DNA of 21,721 nt from positions 1 to 21,721 of the forward strand of contig CAZDGF010000055.1 in the NCBI GenBank assembly GCA_964505065.1. The letters run 5' to 3'. Positions 1-8,337 of the stretch are shown one piece after another. This stretch comes from JABMMZ01 sp964505065 (lineage in GTDB: Bacteria > Bacteroidota > Bacteroidia > NS11-12g > UBA955). Made by a program: the position numbers and the translations under genes. How positions within the stretch are numbered: position 1 is the first letter of the stretch; every line of letters starts with the position of its first letter. The notes beneath the pieces are model-generated. The model did not search any database. It was not told where the DNA came from and worked only from the letters and a program-made list of their open reading frames with translations.

Positions 1-288
1 GAAATCGCCAAATAGTTATATATTTGAAGTTGCATTTTAAACTTGAATCCGCCTTTAGAAAAGCTTAATGAATATGTTGAAAAGAATTCACATTAGTATA
101 AAATACAAAAAGATTATCTTTTAAAGGATAATCTTTTGGGGTTGCTACTTAATAGGTATAACCTTACTAATTAGACTTTTTAAGGGTTTTGCTGGGTGAT
201 GTTGAATCTGGCCAGCAACCTTACAAAAATAGATAAATTTTTTTAACTGAGTTAAATTAAGGAAACTATTTTTTTTCATTAAAAAAAA
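1..288. other. Left-edge region, no gene supported
   Basis: No coding region can be supported here. A plus-strand frame starting at base 2 stays open to a TAA at 38-40 and would end in ...YIFEVAF, which could be the last residues of a gene entering from the left. Another plus frame and a minus frame are also open at this edge, so the call cannot be made. The rest is AT-rich non-coding sequence with one clear hairpin (108-137, listed separately). Confidence 0.4.
108..137 (-). terminator. Hairpin, possible intrinsic terminator
   Basis: The arms AAAAGATTATC (108-118) and GATAATCTTTT (127-137) form a perfect 11-bp stem around an 8-base loop. Read on the minus strand, the stem runs into a T-rich stretch (TTTTTGTATTTTAT), as expected for a terminator of the minus-strand gene ending at 289. 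On the plus strand it is followed by GGGG, so that direction fits less well. The stem is AT-rich and therefore weak. Confidence 0.4.
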
Positions 289-956
289 TTAGTCATTATA
301 ATTACTTGCAAGGCTTTTAATATTGCCATAAACACAAATTTTTGTATAAATTTCGCTTGTGTTTTTTTTAAAATAATCCTCCTCCAAATACATCAATTCA
401 TCAACAGAAATTAATATTAACTTTTGTTTCAATATAGATAGAATAGATTGAAAATTATGTTCATTTGATTTTGTATTTTCAATTAAATAATCTTCGTTCT
501 CACACAAAATAATAAACTCAGAAGAATTAAAAATGCTATAAAAACTATCAATTTCATATGCAAATTTACTAAATATATCAAAATCATTTTTTTTAACATA
601 AGGCGATAAATGATAGCCAGCCAATTCCCCAAAAGTTTCAAACCATCCGCCCCATCTATAAAAATACATATTCCAAACTTCAAAGTAATCTTTGTATATC
701 ACAAAGTAAATGTCTTCAATATTATTTTCGTAAAAAACTACTTCTGCTTCTTCTATATTATCTGTTTTATCAATTGTTAAAATCCAGCCTGTATAATTAT
801 CAGGTATCGCTTTATTGTATTTGCCGTTTTCTTCGTAATTATTGTTTCGTTTACAATATATCTAATTCCAGTTTTATTACTCAATAATTTTACAATATCT
901 TCATAATTGTCATATTCTATTGCATGGTTAACAATAATTCTTGAATCTATTCCCAT
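289..956 (-). pseudogene. Frameshifted AT-rich orphan gene, unknown function
   Basis: An ATG at 956 opens a frame beginning MGIDSRIIVNHAIEYDN that stops early. Shifting frame by one base within about 841-848 continues smoothly into NYEENGKYNKAIPDNYTG and on to the stop at 289. The joined product would be about 222 residues. A single lost A in the run ACAAAT (now ACAAT) explains the break. The protein is rich in Asn, Tyr, Phe, Asp and Glu, with no signal peptide or membrane segment, and I recognise no family. A 60-base sample (481-540) is about 22% GC, far below panB in this window. Lone AT-rich acidic genes like this are often accessory, for example toxin-immunity-like, but nothing here proves that. 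It lies 23 bases downstream of the cyclophilin gene on the same strand. An intact 137-residue frame (289-702) is its C-terminal part rather than a separate gene. Confidence 0.7.
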
Positions 957-979
957 TTATTGTACTTAATTTTTCTCTT

Positions 980-1624
980 CTATTGCCTTGGCACATACCC
1001 ATACTCTGCTTTAATTTCGGCAAGGGTTTTGTTTAGTACTTTTACATTCATTTTAATATCTTTAAGCGGGCGGTTAGTTTTTGGGTCTTGCGGTTGTTTT
1101 ACAATTAAATCTATAACCTCTAAGCCTTTCATTACCATACCATAAACAGTGTATTGTTTATTTAGCCCAGTTGTACCGCTTTTGCTTACACAAATATAAA
1201 ATTGGCTACCACTGCTTTCCTTTGCAGGGTTATTTGTTCGTGCAGCAGCTAAAGCACCTCTATCATGAATAATGGTATCTCTAATCTCTGCAGGAATGGT
1301 ATAGCTTGGTCCACCTTGTCCATCGTTGGTTGTATCGGTATCTTTGCTATTGGGGTCGCCTCCTTGTATTACAAAATTGGCTATATTTCTATGAAAAGTA
1401 GTACCATTGTAATAACCCTCTTTTGCTAGTTTTAAATAGTTTGCCCGGTGCAAAGGTGTAGCTTTATAAAGCCAAACATACATATTGCCAAAAGTGGTAG
1501 ATATTTCTATAATTTCTTCTTTGGGTTCTGTATTTGTTATAGGTTCTGTAGTTTTAGTTTCTTTTTTACAAGCATTAAATATAAGCAATGTAAATACGCA
1601 AATTATTAAATTTTTTAATTTCAT
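980..1624 (-). CDS. Cyclophilin-type peptidyl-prolyl isomerase, lipoprotein
   Basis: Predicted cis-trans prolyl isomerase of 214 residues, acting as a folding catalyst outside the cytoplasm. Residues 1-18 are a lipoprotein signal ending FNA, followed by Cys19, the expected lipid attachment site; a charged Thr/Glu linker follows to about residue 38. The cyclophilin fold starts near residue 39. It shows FHR at 77-79 (Arg79 corresponds to the catalytic arginine), NFVIQGGDP around 83-91, GSQFYI at 139-144 and YTVYGMV at 158-164. The position of the tryptophan that binds cyclosporin in human cyclophilin A appears to be Leu, common in bacterial forms. The start is 21 bases downstream of the glycosyltransferase stop, so co-transcription is likely, but a perfect -7 box (TACGTTTG) sits four bases before the ATG, suggesting an added leaderless transcript. 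The stop is TAG. Confidence 0.93.
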   Translation of the reverse strand: MKLKNLIICVFTLLIFNACKKETKTTEPITNTEPKEEIIEISTTFGNMYVWLYKATPLHRANYLKLAKEGYYNGTTFHRNIANFVIQGGDPNSKDTDTTNDGQGGPSYTIPAEIRDTIIHDRGALAAARTNNPAKESSGSQFYICVSKSGTTGLNKQYTVYGMVMKGLEVIDLIVKQPQDPKTNRPLKDIKMNVKVLNKTLAEIKAEYGYVPRQ

Positions 1625-1628
1625 TTTA

Positions 1629-1636
1629 CAAACGTA
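1629..1636 (-). promoter_or_regulatory. Bacteroidota -7 box before the cyclophilin gene
   Basis: TACGTTTG on the minus strand matches TAnnTTTG exactly. Only TAAA separates it from the ATG at 1624, so a transcript from it would start at or next to the start codon. No convincing -33 TTTG is seen at the usual distance. Confidence 0.45.
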
Positions 1637-1645
1637 CTAAATTTA

Positions 1646-2476
1646 TTACAAAATTTCTTCCACCACTTTCAATACATCCTCTACCCCAATTTCATCCATA
1701 CATTTTTTATTGTAAGGGCATTGCAATTGCCAACAAGGTGCACAGGCTACTTTGCTTTCTATAGGGCTTTGGTGCAAATACCCATGGCTTCTATGCCACT
1801 CAAAGCCACCATAAATAATTACAGATTTACAGCTTACAGCCTCTGCTGCATGCATTAAAAAACCTGCCTGCCCTATAAATAATTTGACATTGCTAAAAAC
1901 AGAAAATAGTTCTCTTACTTGGGTTTGCCCTCTTAGGTCGTAAGTGCCTTTTAAAGCGGGGTCTAATGGATAGCCTAATTGCACAATATTGTATTTTGGC
2001 AATAGGTTATCTACCACTGCTTGATACCTTTCTGCATACCAGTTTCTATTGTCTGTCCAGTCTTTTCGTCCGCTGCTTTGTATGGCTATCCATGGTTTAT
2101 TTGTATTTGGAAAAGTATATTTTTTTTCTTTTTCAGTTAAAAATATTTTTGGTTGAACAATATCAATATCCAAGCCACATTTTTTAGCCAAAGCATTCAT
2201 TATTTTAGGTGTTTCTTGCAGTTCTTTTTGATAGGTCATATTGTAATGAATTACTTTAAAACCTAATATCCTCAAAACTCTTGCAAAACGAAAGATTGCT
2301 TTTTCTGTTTTTAATGGAAAAATTTTTACCCAAGGGTTGTGCTTGTAAATTGCAGGATGGTTTGTGCCAATAATTACTTTTTTTTGGTGCAATTCGCCAT
2401 AATGCCAAGCTACAGTATTTACAAATATGGCATCGCCATAGCCTTCATAGCGACTCATGATTACAATTTCTCGCAT
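1646..2476 (-). CDS. Glycosyltransferase family 9 (heptosyltransferase-like)
   Basis: Predicted cytoplasmic GT-B glycosyltransferase of the family that includes LPS heptosyltransferases, transferring a sugar from a nucleotide donor to a surface glycan. At 276 residues it is shorter than typical members of about 340. The N-terminus has the GT9 pattern EGYGDAIFVNT (11-21). The C-terminal half has the donor-site motif GQAGFLMHAAEAVSCK (202-217), running into VIIYGG (219-224). A cluster CAPC...C...CM (Cys245, 248, 253, 259) resembles the four-cysteine motif seen in a subset of this family. The ATG follows the TAA of the beta-helix gene with no gap (TAAATG), which points to translational coupling. 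The sugar and acceptor cannot be told from sequence. Confidence 0.88.
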   Translation of the reverse strand: MREIVIMSRYEGYGDAIFVNTVAWHYGELHQKKVIIGTNHPAIYKHNPWVKIFPLKTEKAIFRFARVLRILGFKVIHYNMTYQKELQETPKIMNALAKKCGLDIDIVQPKIFLTEKEKKYTFPNTNKPWIAIQSSGRKDWTDNRNWYAERYQAVVDNLLPKYNIVQLGYPLDPALKGTYDLRGQTQVRELFSVFSNVKLFIGQAGFLMHAAEAVSCKSVIIYGGFEWHRSHGYLHQSPIESKVACAPCWQLQCPYNKKCMDEIGVEDVLKVVEEIL

Positions 2477-4201
2477 TTAGTTTTTAACTATCATTTGAGG
2501 TGCAAAATTATTTATTTTTAAACAATAAATACCACAAGGCAAATGTGCTAAATCAATGCTATTGTTTTCTAGTTTACACGCTATTTTTTTTCCTTCTAAA
2601 TTGTACAAAGCTATTGTATAAATTTCTTCCTTACTTTCAATTTTTATGCTGCTATTAAAGGGATTAGGATAAGCTTTAAAGCCATTTAAATTGAGGTTTT
2701 GTAAACTTGGTAGATTAGTTGTAAATGTATTGCAAAGTATTGTTTCATTATTAATAATATAACGTTCTCTTGCTGGCAATTTGTTGGTATTGTATGCCAC
2801 AGGATAACCAAATACAGGAAATGGCTCATTTTGATTAAAAAAAAATGGCTTTTTAGCTAAATACAATGAACTTTCATTTACCAATAAATTGCTGCTTTGC
2901 AAAGTGCCTTTTATATTGTTTTTAATGGCTAAATTGCCTACACCTCCAACAATGTATTGCCCCATAAATAAAGTGGTATTGGTTACTTCATTTGCAATAT
3001 AATTTTGTGAATCTTGCGCATTGGTAACTATGCCATAAAGCTCTGCCCTATTGCGAAAAAATGTATTATATGGTCCGTTTTTACCATGGCTATTATCCAC
3101 CACTATATTTTGACAAATATTGCCTTCAAATAAATTGCTGTGCGCATAGTTGCCATGGCAAACCAAGTCGCCAGCTGCATTTTCAGGAAAACTTTCCCAA
3201 TAGGTATCCCAACTATAATTGTAACCTATTACATTGCCATTTGACCCCGATTGGAGCAAAATACTATGTCGCAAGCGTTCAAAAATATTATTTTCTATTT
3301 TATTATCGCTGCTTGTGGCTTGCATAACAACGCCATAGCCCTGCCCTCCTCCACCATAAGCAAAGGCTTTGTGTATATAGCTTTGAATTACCTCGTTGTG
3401 TATGCTATTTTCAAAATTTATGTGTGCAAAATTGCAATCAATCAATTCTACACCTTTTACCCTGCAATTAAAAGCGTAATTAAAAAGTATATTCTTTGTT
3501 TGGCTTGCAGTAGAATCCTTTCTTTCAATAGCTAAACATTCAATACTTACATTTTGAATAGGAGTTATTTCTTTATAAAATAAATCTTTGTTAAAATTCA
3601 ATCTTAAAGGTGTTAATAATTCTATTGTTTTATTTGCTGTATCTATGTTTTTTACTTTGCATATTTGCCCTATTGCCCCATAAGCCCAATTGCTAAAAGC
3701 CAAGCTGCTATCAATTTGAAATAGCTGGATAATGGCATTTTTAGTAGGAAATTTATTCTCAATATTTTTTAAAAACTTTGAACCTCGTTTAGCTGTTTCA
3801 AATGGGTATTTTGTTGGTTTAATATTTCCTAGAATATTAATACAATTTTGCGCTTTCCCACCCAAATTAAAAGATAAAATTGTTCTGCTACTATTGCCTT
3901 TAAGCGTAATACTATCAGATAAAAAAATAGGTTTTGAAAAAAAATACAAACCATTTCCAAACTGTATAGTGCCGCCTCCATTGGCTTTTAAAAAATCTAT
4001 AGCTTTTACTATGGCAGTATCATTAATAAAATTATTTATTGCACTGCCTCCAAAACTTTCAATGGTTACAATATTTTTATGGTTATAAATTGGGTTTAAT
4101 AGCCCTGCCTTTGTCCAATCGGTAAGCCTATAGCTTGGAATTTGGCATAAAGCAAAAAATGAATTTATACATAAAATTAAAGTAAATATTTTCTTATACA
4201 T
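2477..4201 (-). CDS. Secreted beta-helix protein with T9SS sorting domain
   Basis: A 574-residue exported protein. Residues 1 to about 19 are a signal peptide (hydrophobic ILCINSFFALC, then Gln20). The middle resembles the pectate-lyase / parallel beta-helix superfamily: an N-terminal segment with AIDFLKANGGGTIQFGNGLY, then many short Asn-rich turns (NKIENNIF, NVIGYNYS, NLFEGNICQN) typical of right-handed beta-helix coils. The last 75 residues (500-574) form a type A T9SS C-terminal domain with YPNPF (511-515), a LYNLEGKK strand and the ending GIYCLKINN...MIVKN. It should therefore cross the outer membrane by T9SS and be released or attached at the surface. Enzyme activity (lyase, hydrolase or structural) cannot be assigned. 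It is the first gene of a three-gene minus-strand run with the glycosyltransferase and cyclophilin. Confidence 0.88.
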   Translation of the reverse strand: MYKKIFTLILCINSFFALCQIPSYRLTDWTKAGLLNPIYNHKNIVTIESFGGSAINNFINDTAIVKAIDFLKANGGGTIQFGNGLYFFSKPIFLSDSITLKGNSSRTILSFNLGGKAQNCINILGNIKPTKYPFETAKRGSKFLKNIENKFPTKNAIIQLFQIDSSLAFSNWAYGAIGQICKVKNIDTANKTIELLTPLRLNFNKDLFYKEITPIQNVSIECLAIERKDSTASQTKNILFNYAFNCRVKGVELIDCNFAHINFENSIHNEVIQSYIHKAFAYGGGGQGYGVVMQATSSDNKIENNIFERLRHSILLQSGSNGNVIGYNYSWDTYWESFPENAAGDLVCHGNYAHSNLFEGNICQNIVVDNSHGKNGPYNTFFRNRAELYGIVTNAQDSQNYIANEVTNTTLFMGQYIVGGVGNLAIKNNIKGTLQSSNLLVNESSLYLAKKPFFFNQNEPFPVFGYPVAYNTNKLPARERYIINNETILCNTFTTNLPSLQNLNLNGFKAYPNPFNSSIKIESKEEIYTIALYNLEGKKIACKLENNSIDLAHLPCGIYCLKINNFAPQMIVKN

Positions 4202-4226
4202 TGAATAATTTAAAACTTAAACACAT

Positions 4227-4234
4227 CAAAAATA
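4227..4234 (-). promoter_or_regulatory. Bacteroidota -7 box before the beta-helix gene
   Basis: TATTTTTG on the minus strand fits TAnnTTTG and ends 25 bases before the ATG at 4201, so the leader would be about 20 bases. It is the best candidate promoter for the beta-helix, glycosyltransferase and cyclophilin run. No clear -33 box was found. Confidence 0.45.
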
Positions 4235-4288
4235 AGCAAAAAAAATTATCTAATTGAGTTTGATATAAGTAAAATTTTTTAATAGTAT

Positions 4289-4411
4289 GTCATTCTGAAC
4301 TTTTTTGCTCTGAAAAAAGATTATTCCGCTTTGCTCCATGATAAATTGTTCAGAATCTGTAAATATTTAAGATTCTGTATAATTTTGCGAAGCCAAAATT
4401 TACAGAATGAC
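4289..4411. repeat. Folded repeat with GTCATTCTG/CAGAATGAC ends
   Basis: This 123-base unit fills most of the gap between kup and the beta-helix gene. It begins GTCATTCTGAAC (4289-4300) and ends CAGAATGAC (4403-4411), nine-base terminal inverted repeats. Inside are an inverted copy of the end (ATTCTGAAC 4292-4300 with GTTCAGAAT 4348-4356) and hairpins CTTTTTT/AAAAAAG (4300-4306/4313-4319), CAGAATCT/AGATTCTG (4351-4358/4370-4377) and AATTTTG/CAAAATT (4381-4387/4394-4400). GTCATTCTGA-type repeats are widespread between genes in Bacteroidota. This copy looks like one such element, non-coding and possibly degenerate. Copy number cannot be tested in one window. Confidence 0.6.
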
Positions 4412-4437
4412 TAAAAAGATATAAGTACCTAATTCTT

Positions 4438-6381
4438 TTAATTATTCCTTACCAAATCTGTAGCCTGTATTTGATGGTACACCAAAGGAATATACTCAAT
4501 TTCAACATCACTTTTTTCAAGTCCAAATGCACGCTCATCGCTTTGCCCCAAATGTTTTAAATAGAAATAGGCTTGTATCAATAAGCCTTCGCCCAATGCA
4601 AATTCATTTTCTACTGAAATAAATTTTTCGATTACTATAAACTTAAAATCGGGGTCGGTATTATACTTTGTGCTGCCATCAGGGCGAATGTGTAAATTCA
4701 ATTCTTTGTTTGCGACCAATTGTTGTACTATTTTTTTGAAATACAATTCCGTTCTTGGCTGAATTCTAAAGCCAACATTTAAGTTTACTTTCATTACTTT
4801 ATCGTCTATTAACTCTGTAACACTGTAATTTAAAGTATAAGGATTTTCTGTACGGTGTAGGTGTACAAACCAGTAAACATCTGCTCTTTTGGGTTTTTTA
4901 GCAAATATAGAATTAATAATTTTTTCTTCTATTTCGCTTCTATTATTGGCTTTGGTTAAATAAATTAAATGTGTAGAAAATTTAGGTATTGAATCATCAT
5001 TGCTCAGTTCATTAATCAATTGGGTATAATCGCCAAGTTTTACAAATTTGGTAAATCGGTTGTTAATTTTTCTGCCAAAATAAATAATGTACATGGTTAA
5101 AAAGAAAATACCGCCAATTATTACAGTAATATAACCTCCCTCTGGAAATTTTTTGATATTTGCAATAAAAAAAGATACTTCAATAACGATAAAAACAGTA
5201 ATCATTAAACCTATAATATATTTATTCCATTTAAGCCTGTAGCGTAAAAAGAAAGCCAATAATATGGTAGTCATCATCATAGCCAATGTTATTGCCAAAC
5301 CATAAGCTGCCTCCATATTCGATGAGTTTTGGAAATACAATATTACCAAAATACAACCACCCCAAAGTATTAAATTTACACTTGGAATATAAATTTGCCC
5401 CTTGCTTTCTGTTGGTTGTTTTAATGTAACACGGGGCCAAAAATTTAAGTTCATAGCCTCGCTTACCAATGTATAAGAGCCGCTAATTAATGCTTGAGAG
5501 GCAATAATTGCAGCCATTGTAGCTATTATTATACCTGATAATAAAAACCACTCTGGCATCATTGCAAAAAATGGATTTTTTCCATCTAGTGGTTGTCCAT
5601 TATTATTCATAAGCCAAGCAGCCTGGCCCATATAATTGGCTACTAAACATACTTTTACAAACAGCCATGTTATTCGTATATTTTTTTTGCCGCAATGCCC
5701 CAAATCAGAGTACAAAGCTTCTGCCCCCGTTGTACATAAAAACACTGCACCTAAAAGCCAAAAACCACCTTCATGATGTGCCAATAATTGATAAGCATAA
5801 TATGGATTTAAGCAACGTATAACTGTTGGGTAGTGCATAATTTGGCTTAAACCCAATACGAACAACATGCCAAACCACACCATCATAATAGGTCCAAATA
5901 TTTTACCTACGCTTTGTGTACCAAATCTTTGAGAAATAAAAATTAAAGATAAAATACCTATAACAATAGGCACAGTTGGAATTTCAATATCTAAATTCAA
6001 TAATTTCAAACCCTCAACAGCAGAGGCTACAGAAATAGGCGGAGTTATAATGCCATCGGCTAATAATGCAGCAGCACCTAAAATAGTAGGAATAACTAAT
6101 TTTTTACCAAATTTTCGCACCAAAGCATACAAAGAAAAAATACCGCCCTCGCCCTCGTTATCGGCTCTTAATGTTATCCAAATATATTTTATACTTGTTT
6201 GAAAAACCAATGTCCAAAAAATACACGAAATACCACCAAATACAAGCTCTTCTGTAATTGCACTTTTGCCTATAATGGCTTTCATAACATATAGCGGGCT
6301 TGTGCCTATATCGCCATAAATTATTCCTAAAGCTATTAATAAACTGGCTGCTGTTACTTTGCTGGGGGCGCAATTGCTCAT
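4438..6381 (-). CDS. kup: Kup-type potassium uptake transporter
   Basis: A 647-residue inner-membrane transporter of the Kup/HAK/KT family, taking up K+ probably with H+. Family motifs are intact: GDIGTSPLY at 23-31, DNEGEGGIFSLYAL at 74-87 and ADGIITPPISVASAVEGL at 108-125. About twelve hydrophobic segments occupy roughly residues 10-430. A soluble C-terminal domain follows, with the usual Kup pattern (YWFVHLHRTENPY, GFRIQPR). Length matches the family (about 620-660). The ATG at 6381 is placed just before the conserved first helix. It lies 114 bases downstream of the ABC-F gene on the same strand, with its own -7 box in the gap, so it is probably transcribed on its own. Confidence 0.96.
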   Translation of the reverse strand: MSNCAPSKVTAASLLIALGIIYGDIGTSPLYVMKAIIGKSAITEELVFGGISCIFWTLVFQTSIKYIWITLRADNEGEGGIFSLYALVRKFGKKLVIPTILGAAALLADGIITPPISVASAVEGLKLLNLDIEIPTVPIVIGILSLIFISQRFGTQSVGKIFGPIMMVWFGMLFVLGLSQIMHYPTVIRCLNPYYAYQLLAHHEGGFWLLGAVFLCTTGAEALYSDLGHCGKKNIRITWLFVKVCLVANYMGQAAWLMNNNGQPLDGKNPFFAMMPEWFLLSGIIIATMAAIIASQALISGSYTLVSEAMNLNFWPRVTLKQPTESKGQIYIPSVNLILWGGCILVILYFQNSSNMEAAYGLAITLAMMMTTILLAFFLRYRLKWNKYIIGLMITVFIVIEVSFFIANIKKFPEGGYITVIIGGIFFLTMYIIYFGRKINNRFTKFVKLGDYTQLINELSNDDSIPKFSTHLIYLTKANNRSEIEEKIINSIFAKKPKRADVYWFVHLHRTENPYTLNYSVTELIDDKVMKVNLNVGFRIQPRTELYFKKIVQQLVANKELNLHIRPDGSTKYNTDPDFKFIVIEKFISVENEFALGEGLLIQAYFYLKHLGQSDERAFGLEKSDVEIEYIPLVYHQIQATDLVRNN

Positions 6382-6419
6382 AATATGTAGTTATTTAAAA
6401 TTTTTGATAAAAATGTGTA

Positions 6420-6427
6420 CAAAAGTA
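6420..6427 (-). promoter_or_regulatory. Bacteroidota -7 box before kup
   Basis: TACTTTTG on the minus strand matches TAnnTTTG. It ends 38 bases before the kup ATG and lies in the short palindrome GTACAAAAGTAC (6417-6428). No exact -33 TTTG is seen. Confidence 0.45.
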
Positions 6428-6495
6428 CATTATTTTTAATCTGAAAATAAAAATAAAAAACGAATATTTTTAAAGCCTATAAAGAAGCTAAAAAA

Positions 6496-8127
6496 CTACT
6501 TGCTCAAAGCTTTATTGTAAATACTTTGTCTGCGTTCTTTTATGGTTTCATCATCTATATAATCATCATAAGTGGTATTTCTATCTATCATACCCAATGG
6601 TCCTATTTCTATAATTCTATTTGCTACGGTATTGATAAACTCATGGTCATGACTATAAAACAACAATGTGCCTTTATAATCTATAAAACTATTGTTTAAG
6701 GCTTGTATGCTCTCTAAATCTAAATGGTTGGTTGGCTCATCTGCAATGATTAAATTTGGGCTTTCCAACATTGTTTTACTCAACATACAACGCACTTTTT
6801 CGCCTCCGCTAAGCACATGTGCACTTTTTAAACTCTCCTCGCCACTAAACAACATTTTACCTAAAAATCCTCTGATATAAGTTTCATCTTTTTCTGCAGA
6901 AAACTGACGAAGCCAATCTACTAAACTCAATTTATTGCCTTCAAAAAAACTTGAATTATCATTTGGAATATATGATTTTTTTATTGTTATCCCCCACTCT
7001 ATTGTACCTGTTTTTGTAGGCTCATTTCCAGCCAAACATTCAAATAATTTATTAATTGCCAAGGCATTTTTACTTAAAATAGCCACTTTATCGCCCTTGC
7101 GAATTGAGAAAGAAACATTGCTAAACAACATTTCGCCTTCTAATTGGTAACTCAAATTTTCTACATTTAATACTTGGTCACCAGCCTCACGTTCTTGAAT
7201 AAAAAATACACCTGGATATTTTCTTGTTGATGGTTTTATTTCTTCAATATTCAGTTTATCTATCATTTTTCTGCGGCTTGTAGCTTGCTTGCTTTTGGCT
7301 ACGTTTGCACTAAAACGCTGAATAAAATCCATCAATTCTTTTTTCTTTTCTTCAGCTTTTTTGTTTTGGTCGCCACGTTGTTTCAAAGCCAATTGCGAAG
7401 ATTGATACCAAAAAGTATAATTGCCAGAGTAAGTTGTAATTTTATTGAAATCTATATCGGCTACATGTGTACATACGGCATCTAAAAAGTGTCTATCGTG
7501 TGAAACTACTAAAACAGTATTTTCAAAATTGGCTAAAAAGTTTTCAAGCCATTTAATGGTATCAACATCCAAATCGTTAGTGGGCTCATCTAAAAGCAAT
7601 ATATCTGGATTGCCAAATAAAGCTTGGGCTAAAAGCACTCTTACTTTTTCATTGTTGCTCAATTCATGAATTGTTTTTTGGTGCAATTCTTCATAAATAC
7701 CCAAACCGCTTAATAAAGTAGCAGCATCGCTTTCGGCATTCCAGCCTTCCATTTCAGCAAATTTTTCTTCCAACTCGCTTGCTCTTATGCCGTCTTCATC
7801 TGTAAAATCAGCTTTGGCATAAATAGCATCTTTTTCGTTCATTATTTCAAACAATGGTTTATTACCCATTACCACTGTTTCTAATACTTTAAAGCTATCA
7901 AACTCAAAGTGGTTTTGCTTTAAAATACTTAATCGTTTGCCTTTTTCTATTTCTACTCGCCCAGTTGTAGGGTCTATTTCGCCCGAAAGTATTTTTATAA
8001 AAGTAGATTTACCAGCACCATTTGCACCTATTACGCCATAGCAATTGCCAGGCACAAATTTTACATTTACCTCATCAAATAAAACACGTTTACCAAAACG
8101 CAACGAAACATTAGATACATTTATCAT
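6496..8127 (-). CDS. ABC-F family ATPase, YbiT-like
   Basis: A 543-residue soluble protein with two ABC ATPase domains and no membrane segments. It is collinear with E. coli YbiT, an ABC-F member thought to act on the ribosome. Domain 1: Walker A GANGAGKST (34-42), signature-position LSNNE (156-160), Walker B LLLDEPTN (177-184), switch SHDRH (209-213). The charged inter-domain linker spans about 245-305 and includes RFSANVAKSKQATSRR (271-286). Domain 2: Walker A position SKNALAINK (352-360), lacking the P-loop Gly-Lys-Ser/Thr; signature LSGGE (439-443), Walker B IIADEPTN (460-467), switch SHDHE (492-496). So one composite ATP site is fully canonical and the other is degenerate on both sides. 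It could be a translation factor or, less likely, an antibiotic-protection type; sequence alone does not decide. Confidence 0.94.
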   Translation of the reverse strand: MINVSNVSLRFGKRVLFDEVNVKFVPGNCYGVIGANGAGKSTFIKILSGEIDPTTGRVEIEKGKRLSILKQNHFEFDSFKVLETVVMGNKPLFEIMNEKDAIYAKADFTDEDGIRASELEEKFAEMEGWNAESDAATLLSGLGIYEELHQKTIHELSNNEKVRVLLAQALFGNPDILLLDEPTNDLDVDTIKWLENFLANFENTVLVVSHDRHFLDAVCTHVADIDFNKITTYSGNYTFWYQSSQLALKQRGDQNKKAEEKKKELMDFIQRFSANVAKSKQATSRRKMIDKLNIEEIKPSTRKYPGVFFIQEREAGDQVLNVENLSYQLEGEMLFSNVSFSIRKGDKVAILSKNALAINKLFECLAGNEPTKTGTIEWGITIKKSYIPNDNSSFFEGNKLSLVDWLRQFSAEKDETYIRGFLGKMLFSGEESLKSAHVLSGGEKVRCMLSKTMLESPNLIIADEPTNHLDLESIQALNNSFIDYKGTLLFYSHDHEFINTVANRIIEIGPLGMIDRNTTYDDYIDDETIKERRQSIYNKALSK

Positions 8128-8150
8128 AAAAACTCTTTTTTTTAGGGCTG

Positions 8151-8158
8151 CAAAGGTA
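8151..8158 (-). promoter_or_regulatory. Bacteroidota -7 box before the ABC-F gene
   Basis: TACCTTTG on the minus strand matches TAnnTTTG and ends 23 bases before the ATG at 8127. A TTG at 8185-8187 is 26 bases upstream, somewhat far for a -33 element. Confidence 0.5.
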
Positions 8159-8274
8159 ATACCAATTGTTAATTAAAAATAGTTCAACCTATTTTTAATT
8201 TATACAATGGTAAATGCCGCAGTAATTTATGTTTTTTTTTATTTAAAAATTTACATAAATACTTGCGGTAAAAG

Positions 8275-8312
8275 AAAAAAAGCCTATCCAATTTTACAAT
8301 AGATAGGCTTTT
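8275..8312 (-). terminator. Intrinsic terminator of the LTxxQ protein gene
   Basis: AAAAGCCTATC (8278-8288) pairs with GATAGGCTTTT (8302-8312) around a 13-base loop. On the minus strand the GC-containing stem is followed by TTTTTTT then CTTTT, a good intrinsic terminator. It lies 26 bases past the stop of the 8338-8733 gene. Confidence 0.82.
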
Positions 8313-8337
8313 GAAATTTTAAAAGATAAATACTTCA

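Noticed and set aside
1..68. C-terminus of a gene entering from the left edge
   Set aside because: Three different frames are open over this short stretch and none shows a recognisable family, so no coding call is made.
841..848. Programmed frameshift in the 289-956 gene
   Set aside because: No slippery heptamer of the usual kind or downstream pseudoknot is evident; one missing A in an A-rich run is simpler.
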